The notes beneath the pieces are model-generated. The model saw only the letters and a list, made by a program, of their open reading frames with translations, ran no database searches and was not told the DNA's origin. Positions 41,565-51,963 of a stretch of DNA of 64,000 nt are shown here, one piece after another (position 1 is the stretch's first letter; every line of letters starts with the position of its first letter). This DNA comes from Diplonema papillatum (Eukaryota; Euglenozoa; Diplonemea; Diplonemida; Diplonemidae), in NCBI GenBank assembly GCA_030068145.1, contig JAPJBO010000103.1:1-64000 (forward strand), written 5' to 3'. Both the position numbers and the translations under genes were made by a program.

Positions 41565-41645
41565 CGGCGGACAACGGCGTGGCACAGTCGTCAGTGGACG
41601 ACATTCCTGGTCTACGGGTGGGAGGTTCGGTTCCCGCCGGTGGAC
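41565..41645 (+). other. Second tRNA-like sequence
   Basis: GGCACAGTCGTCAGTGGACG and GGAGGTTCGGTTCCCGCC resemble A and B boxes. It follows a poly-A run at 41546-41562. Pairing is incomplete; could be a second SINE head. Confidence 0.4.
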
Positions 41646-41699
41646 TTTTTTCCGGGTCCGCACTCAGCACCAAAGGCGGCGGTCCGGGGGGGCCCTCTT

Positions 41700-41985
41700 C
41701 CCCGGGTACGCGCCCCGAACTTGCTATCATCCCGAACTCAGCACCAGGTCCCCGAACTTGCCATCATCCCGAACTTAGCACCAGGTCCCCGAACTTGCCA
41801 TCATCCCGAACTTAGCACCAGGTCCCCGAACTTGCCACCAAACGCCGAGCTTGGCATCAGGCAGAAGGTTCGGGGTTGCACAAACGCCGGACTGGACAAA
41901 AAGGTTCGGGTTTGCACAAACGCCGGACTGGGCAAAAGGTTCGGGTTTGCACAAACGCCGGACTGAGCAAAAGGTTACCTCGAGA
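41700..41985. repeat. Two adjacent tandem repeats (37 bp and 35 bp)
   Basis: TTAGCACCAGGTCCCCGAAC-TTGCCATCATCCCGAAC repeats about four times (41720-41850). Then GGTTCGGGTTTGCACAAACG-CCGGACTGGGCAAAA repeats three times (41868-41980). Confidence 0.88.
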
Positions 41986-42064
41986 CTCGCTAAGGGTGGT
42001 CCTATCACCCATGTACTCGAGCATTTCCTTCCAACCTGGCGCTTATGCAAAACCACGCCAACAG

Positions 42065-42269
42065 CTAAAAGAGTTTCGGTTCGACATTGACGCGATATCG
42101 GACGAGGACCACCAGTCGGTGCTCCACTACGCATGCAAACAGAAGGCTTTCGACTCCCCGGCAGCCGTGCCGGTCTTGCAGCAGCTCACGTCGGCCCGAT
42201 GCCTGAAACTGCAGTCCCGCAGCAACGGCTGGACGCCCCTGCATGTCGCTGTCCACTTCTACCATCCCG
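42065..42269 (+). CDS. Ankyrin-repeat/IQ protein, internal exon A
   Basis: Opens after CCAACAG (AG 42063-42064) and ends before GTATGC at 42270. It encodes the start of an ankyrin domain: LKEFRFDIDAISDEDHQSVL HYACKQ..., then NGWTPLHVAVHFYHP, where the repeat's second helix is cut. Joining to exon B at 42812 restores HP-EVVSYLLACHADADVPDREGRTPL, a complete ankyrin repeat, in frame. Upstream exons carrying the start codon are not identified; the DNA before the acceptor is an inverted R1 piece that supplies its pyrimidine tract. Confidence 0.75.
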
Positions 42270-42811
42270 GTATGCCGGCGTCTTCTGCAGAAAGATACTT
42301 TAAAGAAACCCCTTTCGACGATGGTCACGGAGACTTTAAACCCCCGGATCTCTAAGTGAACTTGCACTCTAAAAAGCGCAGAAGTCGTTTCGTACCTGCT
42401 GGCGTGCCACGCGGACGCAGACGTCCCGGATCGGGAGGGCCGGACGCCTCTTGGCGAGGGACAGAGCCTGGGTCGAAATCCTAGGGACGCAGCCGACGGG
42501 TCCCGTTCGGCAATGTGCAACAAATATACTCACAAGCACACGTACTGCTGCTACCACAGATGCGGTACGCACATTATACTACAACCCCTTTCGACGATGG
42601 TCACCCGGAGACCTTAAACCCCCGGATCCCCAAGTCCTCTTTGTCCCATAGCTTAGCGGGCCAGCTACGGGCCGTAATCGCAGCAGACCTGTTTGTCGGA
42701 AGCCTCGACGGAACTTCACGGAAGGCGAAAAAAAAAAAAAAAAAAAACGTTAAAATCGCGAAAATGAGTTGGGGGAGGTAGTTAAACTTGCACTCTAAAA
42801 ATATTCCGCAG
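42270..42811 (+). other. Intron of the ankyrin/IQ gene carrying a partial copy of exon B
   Basis: GT 42270-42271, AG 42810-42811. It holds two copies of the R4 tail (42315-42378 and 42585-42800). Between them, 42377-42500 duplicates the acceptor and start of exon B (GCAGAAGTCGTTTCGTACCT), then drifts out of frame after GGCCGGACGCCTCTTGGCGA. A poly-A run is at 42729-42748. Confidence 0.75.
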
Positions 42812-43290
42812 AAGTCGTTTCGTACCTGCTGGCGTGCCACGCGGACGCAGACGTCCCCGATCGGGAGGGCCGGACGCCTCTTTGCCTGGCGAGGGAGAAC
42901 CGGTACCAGAGCCTGGTCGAAATCCTGGAGCCGGTGGCGACACAGCCTGCGGGTCCCGGGTACCTCTCGGTGCGGGAACCCCGTTTGTCGCGGAGAGAGC
43001 GCTCCGCGAAGAGCCTGAGCAGCTTTCTGCAGTCAGATGAGCTGCCCAGCAACGACATTGTGGTCGAGCACAACGCGGCCGTGTACTTGCAGCTCAAGTG
43101 GAAGCGGTACAAGGCGAGGACGGCGGCCGCCCAGTTGGCGACGAAAGGAGTGGTGACGGAAGAGGACAGGAGGAGGCTGCAAACCTTCGAGCAGACCCAC
43201 GACGCGGCGTTCATCGTGGCGAACATCTGGTCGGGCCCGCAGCTCCGAAAGGGTGCCCTGCTGTCCACGCGGAACTCGTCTGACGCCTGA
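42812..43290 (+). CDS. Ankyrin-repeat/IQ protein, terminal exon B
   Basis: Completes the ankyrin repeat (EVVSYLLACHADADVPDREG, RTPLCLARENRYQSLVEIL), then a linker rich in Arg/Ser, an IQ-like motif (LQLKWKRYKAR) and a short C-terminal segment ending at TGA 43288-43290. Exons A and B together give about 227 aa. The protein probably binds a partner through ankyrin repeats and calmodulin or a myosin light chain through the IQ site. GC3 is high. A 3' copy of this exon follows at 43500. Confidence 0.75.
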
Positions 43291-43369
43291 CGAGCCTCCC
43301 GTCGCATTCGGCCTGCGAAAGGGGAATGGAAATGCTAATGACCCAGGACAAGGTCACCGAGCCTCGTAG

Positions 43370-43500
43370 ATGATGATTCGGCTATTTCTGGGAGTGCATT
43401 CACCTTGCAGACGCATGATACAGTCACCAAGCCTCGTAGATGACGATTCGGTCATTTCTGGGAGAATATTCGTCTCGCAGACACACGACATGGTCACCGA
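43370..43500. repeat. ~66-70-bp repeat between exon B and its copy
   Basis: GTCACCGAGCCTCGTAGATG, ATTCGG-ATTTCTGGGAG and TTGCAGACGCATGATACA recur about 2.5 times in 43350-43500. The unit's end runs directly into the copied exon segment. Confidence 0.75.
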
Positions 43501-43835
43501 ACCTCTCGGTGCGGGAGCCCCGTTGGTCGCGGAGAGAGCGCTCCGCGAAGAGCCTGAGCAGCTGTTTGCAGTCAGACGAGCTGCCCGGCAACGACATTGT
43601 GGTCGAGTACAACGCGGCCGTGTACTTGCAGCTCAAGTGGAAGCGGTACAAGGCGAGGACGGCGGCCGCCCAGTTGGCGACGAAAGGAGTGATGACGGAC
43701 GAGGACAGGAGGAGACTGCAAACCTTCGAGCAGACCCACGACGCGGCGTTCATCGTGGCGAACATCTGGTCGGGCCCGCAGCTCCGAAAGGGTGCCCTGC
43801 TGTCCACGCGGAACTCGCCTGACACCTGACGAGCC
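43500..43835 (+). pseudogene. 3' copy of ankyrin/IQ exon B
   Basis: From ACCTCTCGGTGCGGGA it repeats exon B positions 42960-43290 and some 3' flank (GAGCCTCCCGTCGCATTC) with about a dozen substitutions and an intact frame to TGA. It lacks the ankyrin part and any obvious start, so it is a partial copy. Open frame and few changes indicate youth or selection. Confidence 0.85.
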
Positions 43836-43964
43836 TCCCGTCGCATTCAGCCAGCGAAAAAGGGACGGAAATGCTGGCGGTTCTGTATTATTTTGGCCAA
43901 CAAATGCATTTTGTTCAAAGAACAGAAACCGATCGATGGTACCAGGAAATGCGCACAAACAATC

Positions 43965-44255
43965 TTTCGGGTTGCCCTTTATTGTACGGCTAAAAAGACG
44001 TAGACAGCGTGTTTTGGTGGTTGATCAGAATTCCTTACCTGAAAATGACTCAGGGAAATAACGCTGGAAAACGATGGCTTTCCCTGAGTCCAAACCGGCA
44101 CGCACAAACAAAACGAAGCGCCTGTCTTTCCCTCCCCGACCGAACCGGAAAATTTGTCAACAATGCATTGTTGGTACTAAAAATTAGTAGTTGGCAGCGC
44201 ACTACATGAAACTTACCAAAAGCAGGTGAGTTCCGCTAGTGCGCGCAAACAAAAG
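43965..44255. repeat. R2 and R6 copies
   Basis: R2 at 43965-44130 (GTTTTGGTGGTTGATCAGAA) and R6 at 44155-44255 (CAATGCATTGTTGGTACTAA). Confidence 0.75.
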
Positions 44256-44434
44256 GAAATGAGAAGCTCGCCACCGCAAACCATGGCGCTTTCACCTGCG
44301 TCCTGAGTCTAGCTCAACGCGAAAATGATCAAGCGCTGCGTTCAACGAGGAACGACGCGCCGTGCACTGACGTTGAGGTTGTTGGGGGTCTGATGGAATC
44401 TCTCCCGGCATCAACCAAGCAGATCCCTATGGGA

Positions 44435-44510
44435 GCTGGCATGCTAGCATCAACCGTGCATGAGAGGTAGTGCTCTGCCTAAACATTAAACTAAGATTTT
44501 CCTTCCTACG
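44435..44510. repeat. Dispersed repeat R5
   Basis: GCTAGCATCAACCGTGCATG, AGAGGTAGTGCTCTGCCTAA and ACATTAAACTAAGATTTTCC. Related copies: 33012-33045 (head), 56758-56830, 61995-62060 and 63774-63825. Confidence 0.75.
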
Positions 44511-44699
44511 GGAGGATAGGTAGGACCAGAAAAAGGCCAGCATCAATCTCGCGTCACAGTGCCACAGTACCCCGTTCTCCGTTTGGTGTCTATTCTGCAG
44601 AAGAAAAGTCGGCCACATGAGGTCCTGGCCAAAATCTTCCACCGCGAGAGTAGGAGAACGATGAAAGGGAAACTATGGTTTTCGTTGACCGCACTACCC

Positions 44700-44945
44700 T
44701 GAACCCAAAAGTGCCAGAAAAGTTGGCCCACATCAAGGCTTCTAAGGGCCAGTGCCTCCAGAAAAGTTGGCCCACATCAAAGCTTCTAAAGGCCAGCGCC
44801 TCCAGAAAAGTTGGCCCACATCAAGGCTTCTAAAGGCCAGTGCCTTCAGAAAAGTTGGCCCTCAGAAAAGTTGGCCACATCAAGGCTTCTAAAGGCCAGT
44901 GCCTTCAGAAAAGTTGGCCCTCAGAAAAGTTGGCCCGTGGACGTG
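44700..44945. repeat. ~48-bp tandem repeat (AAAAGTTGGCCCACATCAAG)
   Basis: About five units with GCTTCTAAAGGCCAGTGCCT in the centre; the last two carry an extra CAGAAAAGTTGGCCCT piece. The flanking open frame of about 180 codons is repeat-driven and not credible. Confidence 0.88.
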
Positions 44946-45635
44946 ATTCAGGTGGCAAATGATCATGAGATCCGACCGAACGACACCAATCTGCACGCCG
45001 CGGGATTGTCGGAAACACACAACAAACAGTCCGCATCGCAGAAGCTTGAGACTGTGGTCCTCTTCTGCTTAGCTGATTACTTCTGTCTCAAAATGTGGTG
45101 TGTGAGACGGTGCGAGTCAGAATGCGCGCAAGCAACGAAAGGCTTATCAGCTAGAAGTCGTCTGAAGGTTCTGACATCTGTTACTTTTGGGCGGCACGGC
45201 ACACACGTGCGGTTTATTCATGACTGGAACACGCTTGTATGCAGCCACAAACTGCACACGCATCCGTGTCCTATCGCTTCTGAGCAGCAGGATGCAGCAA
45301 CGCAACAAGAAAAACGAATGGGTGAGACTCGCATGCGTGCACACGCGACATGACAGAGGTTTATCGGATACCGTACTGCGCCCCAGCGCCCTCCCCCCTT
45401 GTAGAGCGCACGAGCCTCGCGGCGGCGATCCTCCTCCCCCACGCGCAATCTCAACTGTATACCTCAAGTCTTGCCTGAAGGGCATCCAACCTTTGCAGCA
45501 CCGTTTGGTTCCCTTTTCTGCGCACCAGTAGTCGACCGGGCTTAACTTTACGGACGAAATACATGTATTCATGTCGAAAATGCCAGGACCCGAGCTGGAG
45601 TTCGGACACTGTGCTTCCAGAATAATTATTAAGGA

Positions 45636-45835
45636 AGAAGAGAGCCCGCGACGCGTCAAGACGGTGCTCCCCGGTTGTGTCAACACCGACGCCGTCACCT
45701 TCGGTGACGGGGCCGCGGCCCGCACCGCGCCTCCGACGGACCGACCTACGCCCGCCTGAGAAGTACGTGGTAGTAGTGAGGCGACCGGAAACTCCTCGGA
45801 GAGATGGTCCCTGCACTCCAACTCGTCTTCTCTCC
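45636..45835. repeat. Dispersed repeat R8 (second copy)
   Basis: GAGAGCCCGCGA..., GTAGTAGTGAGGCGACCGGA and ACTCCTCGGAGAGATGGTCC match 19535-19790. The rest of 44946-46255 has no recognisable gene. Confidence 0.65.
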
Positions 45836-46259
45836 CTTAAGGTTTCCGACGGTTAGCTAATAGAAGCAACCCACCACCTGTGTTGTTCGTACGTGCACTG
45901 CCGCACCTCATCTGTACACAAATACCCTCAGTGAGGTACTGCAAACGTCTAGCAGTAAATGAGGTAAAATGCCATACGAAGTGAGACCAGCCATGGGAAT
46001 TAGTCGGGTACGGCGATGTCGTGCAGAATACCATGCAAGCCACAGATGAGTAGAGTGTATATTGATCAGAGAATTCTCTGGACGCATCGGCGGGTTGAAT
46101 CCGCCGTGCCCATCAGCAGTCTGCGTTCGACCCTCGATTCGACTATGTTTGGCTTGCTGACCACGATCGTGTGAAAATAAATCCCTCTCTGCTGCGTATG
46201 CGGGGCAAGAAGCGACCGAAGCACGACACGACGCGTGCAAAAAGGCAGTCGGTAGCGAC

Positions 46260-46440
46260 CTGTGCAGTCTATCGTCGCAAATTGTCTCTAAATCGTATCT
46301 AAAGCCCGCGGCGTTGACTGTGGCTGGTCCTTGAAAGGGCTGCCTTGATGTTACTTTGATCAAACGCACACTGAGCTGAAAAACTACTACTTAGGCAGTC
46401 GGTGGCGACTTTGTGCAGTCTATCGTTACAGATTGTTGCC
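46260..46440. repeat. Element E copies upstream of the GH5 5' copy
   Basis: TGTGCAGTCTATCGTCGCAA, then GGCGTTGACTGTGGCTGG, GATGTTACTTTGATCAAACG and CACACTGAGCTGAAAAACTACTACT, after which a new head GTGCAGTCTATCGTTACAG begins. The element has a fixed head and tail; the tail ends in ACTACTA. Confidence 0.75.
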
Positions 46441-46464
46441 GCCTCCAATACGTTCGATTGCTGC

Positions 46465-46689
46465 AGAAATCAGCGGGTGGGAGGGCCGAGCGGAAACAGA
46501 GAAGGAAGGCAAACCATGGAAAGCTTCACACTCGTCGGCGGCGCGTTGGCGGCCGCCGTCTGGCTCGCCGGCGCCGCCGACGACTGCGACTACCCGACGG
46601 TGCGCATCTCGGGCACGCGCTTCGTCGACCGGCACAGCAGGATCACAACCCTCCGCAGCGTGAACACAGCGGGGAACTCGAAGGTGCCG
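46465..46689 (+). pseudogene. 5' copy of the GH5 gene
   Basis: Matches GH5 positions 51909-52170 from the leader (AGAAATCAGCGGGTGGGAGG) through the signal peptide (MESFTLVGGALAAAVWLAGA) to GAACTCGAAGGTGCCGCC. A 36-base stretch present in the parent (GCGGCGCCGGTGCTC... region) is missing. It breaks into TGTGCAGTCTATTGTCACAA at 46690. Confidence 0.88.
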
Positions 46690-46870
46690 CCTGTGCAGTC
46701 TATTGTCACAAATTGTCTCTAAATCGTATCTCATGCGGCGTTGACTGTAGCTTGGTCTTTTGAAAGGGCTGCCTCGATGTTACTTTGATCAAACGCACAC
46801 TGAGCTGAAAAACTACTACTAAGAGACTCGTGCACTTTATCGTCACCGATTGTTGCTCCGCACAAGTTCA
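46690..46870. repeat. Element E with tail leading into (CTA)n
   Basis: Head TGTGCAGTCTATTGTCACAA, tail TTGATCAAACGCACACTGAG-CTGAAA, followed by a further partial head (ATCGTCACCGATTGTTGC) and CAAGTTCAAACTACTACTA. Confidence 0.75.
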
Positions 46871-47659
<789 letters not shown>

Positions 47660-47763
47660 GGCGCAGTCGGCCGCAGTTCAAGGCGCTTGGGGAGTTGCTG
47701 CTGCGCGAGCTGCGCATAGAGTTCTTGTGTGCGCAGGGGGGGTTCTCGCGCGAAGAGTTCCGG

Positions 47764-50649
47764 ATGCACATGCAGCTGGAGAGCGAGGACCCCCTGGACA
47801 GAGCGGTGGCCAAGCTGTGGCTAGAACGCCGGGGATTCGACGGCGGATGTTCCTCTGGTACCGGAGGCGGTGTTCGCGGACGGAAGAGGCGCATTCCCCC
47901 CGCGGTCCGACGCCGGCGCAAGCGCGATCAGCGCCAGTCGATGCCGCCGACTACCGTCTCACCTCCCCAGTCATCCGACGGCCCGTTGCCCCGCTCCCAC
48001 GTCCGCTACCACGACCCCCAAGCCGCCCCGGTGCAGGCGCGGTGTGCCCGGCTGGTGCCCCTCTTGCCCGCTCGGTGCACCGCCCCGAGGGGAGATGCGT
48101 CGGGAGACGACACGCTGCAGCTTCCCCCCCAATCAATCGGCAATCCCCCACATTCAATCAACTTTGCGGGAGTGTCTCTCGTTGGACACCATCCGGGCAC
48201 CGCCCGGTCGCCTGACTCCCGTGAATCCCATTCTTCCCCGATTGCAGGGGAACCCCCTGCGCAGCGACTCGGTGCGGCTTCAGACCCGCAGAGTGACGCA
48301 GCGCGTGACCCCGCAGGCGCGACGACTTGCGGTTACGCAGCGCATGACATCGGCCACGGCGGCGGTGTCGGGTTGGGCAGCACATGCCCTGATGCGCAGC
48401 GACTCGGTCCGGTAGAAGGTTCCCTGGTGGGACACGACGTGGCGTGCTCAGGCGGCGCGCTACGACCCGGTCCGGTTGAGGTTTTTGGGGAGGCGACATG
48501 TTTCGCGACAGGTGAATGGGAACCTGCCCTTGGGATGGCTCCCGGGGCGGTTAGCGGGTTTGACCCGTCATGTTTTACAGGATTCGCTCCGTCTGGTTTG
48601 AATCAAACCATTGTTCCATTTCTGTATCCTTGGGGTTCTCCGCAAGGACCGTTTTTCATGGGTGGTTCTGCACCTCCAGGGTGGTTACCACCAGTTGGTA
48701 CCGCGTTTTCGCGGTCTCTTCCTCAACCTGGCGTTGTAGGGGGAACAGCTACACCAGGTGGGCCTGAAAGCTCCGGTGCAGCGGCGCCTGTGCACCACAT
48801 CTCGGGAGTTTCTCCAGGGGGGTTTTCCCCCATGGCTTCCGCGCTTCAGAGCGTTCCGGAGTTCAAGGTTGCTGATCTGCTGCCTGCCGAAGAGTTACCC
48901 GCTCCGTCAGCCATGCCCGGCACTGAGTTTACTGCATTGCCGCCGCACGTAGGGGATTATCTGGCTCCGCTGAGCGACGTTGTGGGCCGTCGGGTCCACG
49001 GCTTTACCAGACGCGCGCACAACACGCGTCTTCCACAGTCGCAGGCGGAAAAGGAGGCACCTCTCCACGTGGCGGCGGTGCCGGCCATGGACACGGCGGC
49101 GCTCCGGCTCAGGATGAAACCTGACGTACGCGCGAGATTTGACTCGGTCTGCAATGCCACGTTTTTCCCCGTTCGTGACGATCAAGAAGGAGACTCGTCC
49201 GGGGGCCAGCAGAGGAGGAGTCACCTCAGGTGCTCCCACGCTTCCGAGCTCGTGAGGCTTGGCATTGCGTCGCCTTCCGACACGCCGGGCACTTTCCGCA
49301 ACGTGCCTTTTACGGTCGTGGAGGACAAGGCGGGCCGCCTGCGTCAACGGTTCATTCTGTGGACGCAGGAGGCTAACGATGTGCTAAGCCGCCAAGGCTA
49401 CGTGGCTCAGGTACCATTGGGCCATGTCTCGGAGTACCTCGATGTCGTAGAGTCCGAGTGCGCCACAACGCGTGATTTGCGTTGTGGCTTTTATCAAGTA
49501 AAAGTCCCTGAGGAGGCTCGAAAGAACTTCGGTTTTCTCGATGAAGATGGCAATGCCTACGTCCTAAATAGGCTGCCGATGGGACACTCGTGTGCACCAG
49601 AGCTGATGCACACGCTAACAGCTGTGTTAGCAAGCCACCCGGACTTCGTTGGGCCTGAATTCACGGCCGACGGGGTAACAGTCCATGCCTGGGTGGATAA
49701 TATTCGTATTTGTGGATCCCGTGCCGCAGTGCTCTGCCAGACCGAGAAGCTTGATCGGCTGGCCGCACGGGTCCACGCTTCTTGGAAGCCCGAGGATAGC
49801 AACGACGCTTCCTTGGGCTATGATTTTATAGGGGTCAGTTTTGACCACGGTCGGAAGACCGTCTCTCCGGCGGCTCGCCTGATCGAAAAGATCCGGGCCG
49901 TCGATCTCTCTAGCCCAACCGCCGGCGATTTAGAATCGCTCGGCGGTCGTCTGCTCCATGCGAGCTCAGTCGTGAACGCGTTCCCCGGCTCGTTCTGGTT
50001 CGCCGTCAAGTTCTTGCGACGGATAACGAACAGCCTCAACAAGGGAACCCGCACGCAGTCAGAGACTGTGCGTGTGCCGGCCTCCATACGGAGGGATTTG
50101 CGATCATGGATCGATTCTGTCGATGTGAACAGAAAGTTCACGCGTCCGTCCACGAACCGCCCGTACGCGGTCTACGTGGACGCTTCCTTGCTGGGGTGGG
50201 GTGCTGTCCTGGTTGACCGGCAGACAGCAGAACTGACTGTGTTGGGTGGCGCGTGGACCGAGCAGGAGACTCGGCACCACATAAACACGCTTGAAGCACT
50301 GGCTCTGAAGAGAGCCGTAGATGCGCTACCCCCGTCAGTGGCAGGGAGCGCGGTCGACATCCATGTCGACAATACGACCGTGGTCGGGGTGGCGCGGAAG
50401 AAAAACTGCATGCTCAACAAGGCGTTGAATGACGCAGTTGTGCACGCGTTGACCCGACTACGCGATTTGAAATGTTCCTGGTCCATCTCGTGGATCAGCA
50501 CGAAGGAAAACCCGGCCGATGTCCCTTCGAGAGTTGCCCTTGCCGCTGACGCCTCGGAAGAGGATCGACAGCGACTTTTACTTGCGGTGAGGGCATTCTT
50601 TACTCGCGAGGGGGCTGGTGGCGTGACGTCGTCCCAGCGGCGATCATAG
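47764..50649 (+). CDS. Retroelement polyprotein: reverse transcriptase and RNase H
   Basis: From the first ATG (47764) 961 aa; the frame is also open upstream into the (CTA)n, so the start is uncertain. The N-terminal ~450 residues are Pro/Gly-rich and gag-like without a zinc knuckle. The RT palm follows: Asp571 in TRDLRCGFYQVKVP, then LNRLPMGHSCAPELM, and Asp645 in AWVDNIR, where the usual DD is DN. RNase H has Asp806 (VYVDAS), Glu844 (TLEAL), Asp869 (HVDNTT) and a KENPADVPSR end. This architecture and the xxDN site resemble VIPER/TATE/DIRS-like elements. No protease, integrase or tyrosine recombinase is visible, so autonomy is doubtful. Confidence 0.85.
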   Translation: MHMQLESEDPLDRAVAKLWLERRGFDGGCSSGTGGGVRGRKRRIPPAVRRRRKRDQRQSMPPTTVSPPQSSDGPLPRSHVRYHDPQAAPVQARCARLVPLLPARCTAPRGDASGDDTLQLPPQSIGNPPHSINFAGVSLVGHHPGTARSPDSRESHSSPIAGEPPAQRLGAASDPQSDAARDPAGATTCGYAAHDIGHGGGVGLGSTCPDAQRLGPVEGSLVGHDVACSGGALRPGPVEVFGEATCFATGEWEPALGMAPGAVSGFDPSCFTGFAPSGLNQTIVPFLYPWGSPQGPFFMGGSAPPGWLPPVGTAFSRSLPQPGVVGGTATPGGPESSGAAAPVHHISGVSPGGFSPMASALQSVPEFKVADLLPAEELPAPSAMPGTEFTALPPHVGDYLAPLSDVVGRRVHGFTRRAHNTRLPQSQAEKEAPLHVAAVPAMDTAALRLRMKPDVRARFDSVCNATFFPVRDDQEGDSSGGQQRRSHLRCSHASELVRLGIASPSDTPGTFRNVPFTVVEDKAGRLRQRFILWTQEANDVLSRQGYVAQVPLGHVSEYLDVVESECATTRDLRCGFYQVKVPEEARKNFGFLDEDGNAYVLNRLPMGHSCAPELMHTLTAVLASHPDFVGPEFTADGVTVHAWVDNIRICGSRAAVLCQTEKLDRLAARVHASWKPEDSNDASLGYDFIGVSFDHGRKTVSPAARLIEKIRAVDLSSPTAGDLESLGGRLLHASSVVNAFPGSFWFAVKFLRRITNSLNKGTRTQSETVRVPASIRRDLRSWIDSVDVNRKFTRPSTNRPYAVYVDASLLGWGAVLVDRQTAELTVLGGAWTEQETRHHINTLEALALKRAVDALPPSVAGSAVDIHVDNTTVVGVARKKNCMLNKALNDAVVHALTRLRDLKCSWSISWISTKENPADVPSRVALAADASEEDRQRLLLAVRAFFTREGAGGVTSSQRRS

Positions 50650-50816
50650 CTTGCCTCATGGTCGGTGTTCTTCCCCTTCGTTTGTTTGTAAGTATCCGCT
50701 TTGGTTTCACCCTTTGTTTTCAGATGGAGTTGCACGAGCCGACCGGAGGAAGGGGTCAGCACAAGCCCCAGGAAGCCAAGCCAGTGCGAGAGGCCAGAAG
50801 ACGCCAGCTCCAATTC
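50621..50816 (+). repeat. 196-bp direct repeat, copy 1 (3' end of retroelement)
   Basis: GCGTGACGTCGTCCCAGCGG through AGACGCCAGCTCCAATTC is identical to 51025-51220 as far as I can read. It includes the last codons and stop of the RT ORF, and a GTAAGT (50688) ... TTTTCAG (50723) pair that looks like a 36-nt intron or a trans-splice acceptor. Confidence 0.93.
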
Positions 50817-51024
50817 TTGCAGTTTACTGAGGGAACTGGAGCAAGACGCATGGCTAGACGAGCACGACCACCTCGAATCGACACCAGAAGAATTCGGGGT
50901 GGGGCTGGCTTCGACGACTAGTAATATCCCGGTAAATGGTAGCACTCCTGAACAAGCCTGAACCAACAGGATCAAAGAATGTCAGTCACACCTTCCCGAT
51001 TCTTTTTCCCACCCTCCATCCCCC
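50817..51024 (+). other. Spacer between the direct repeats
   Basis: About 208 bp. One frame reads an acidic peptide (LLRELEQDAWLDEHDHLEST PEEFG...) ending in TGA; another encodes a basic peptide. Either could be a vestige of a second retroelement ORF. No clear assignment. Confidence 0.4.
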
Positions 51025-51220
51025 GCGTGACGTCGTCCCAGCGGCGATCATAGCTTGCCTCATGGTCGGTGTTCTTCCCCTTCGTTTGTTTGTAAGTATC
51101 CGCTTTGGTTTCACCCTTTGTTTTCAGATGGAGTTGCACGAGCCGACCGGAGGAAGGGGTCAGCACAAGCCCCAGGAAGCCAAGCCAGTGCGAGAGGCCA
51201 GAAGACGCCAGCTCCAATTC
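51025..51220 (+). repeat. 196-bp direct repeat, copy 2
   Basis: Same sequence as 50621-50816; its last base is followed immediately by (CTA)n, whereas copy 1 is followed by TTGCAGTTTACTG. Confidence 0.93.
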
Positions 51221-51890
<670 letters not shown>

Positions 51891-51963
51891 CGCAATGCGT
51901 TCAACTGCTGCAGAAATCAGCGGGTGGGAGGGCCGAGCGCGAAACAGAGAAGGAAGGCAAACC

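Noticed and set aside
44811..45353. 180-codon ORF
   Set aside because: First third is a tandem repeat and the rest lacks codon bias or family resemblance.
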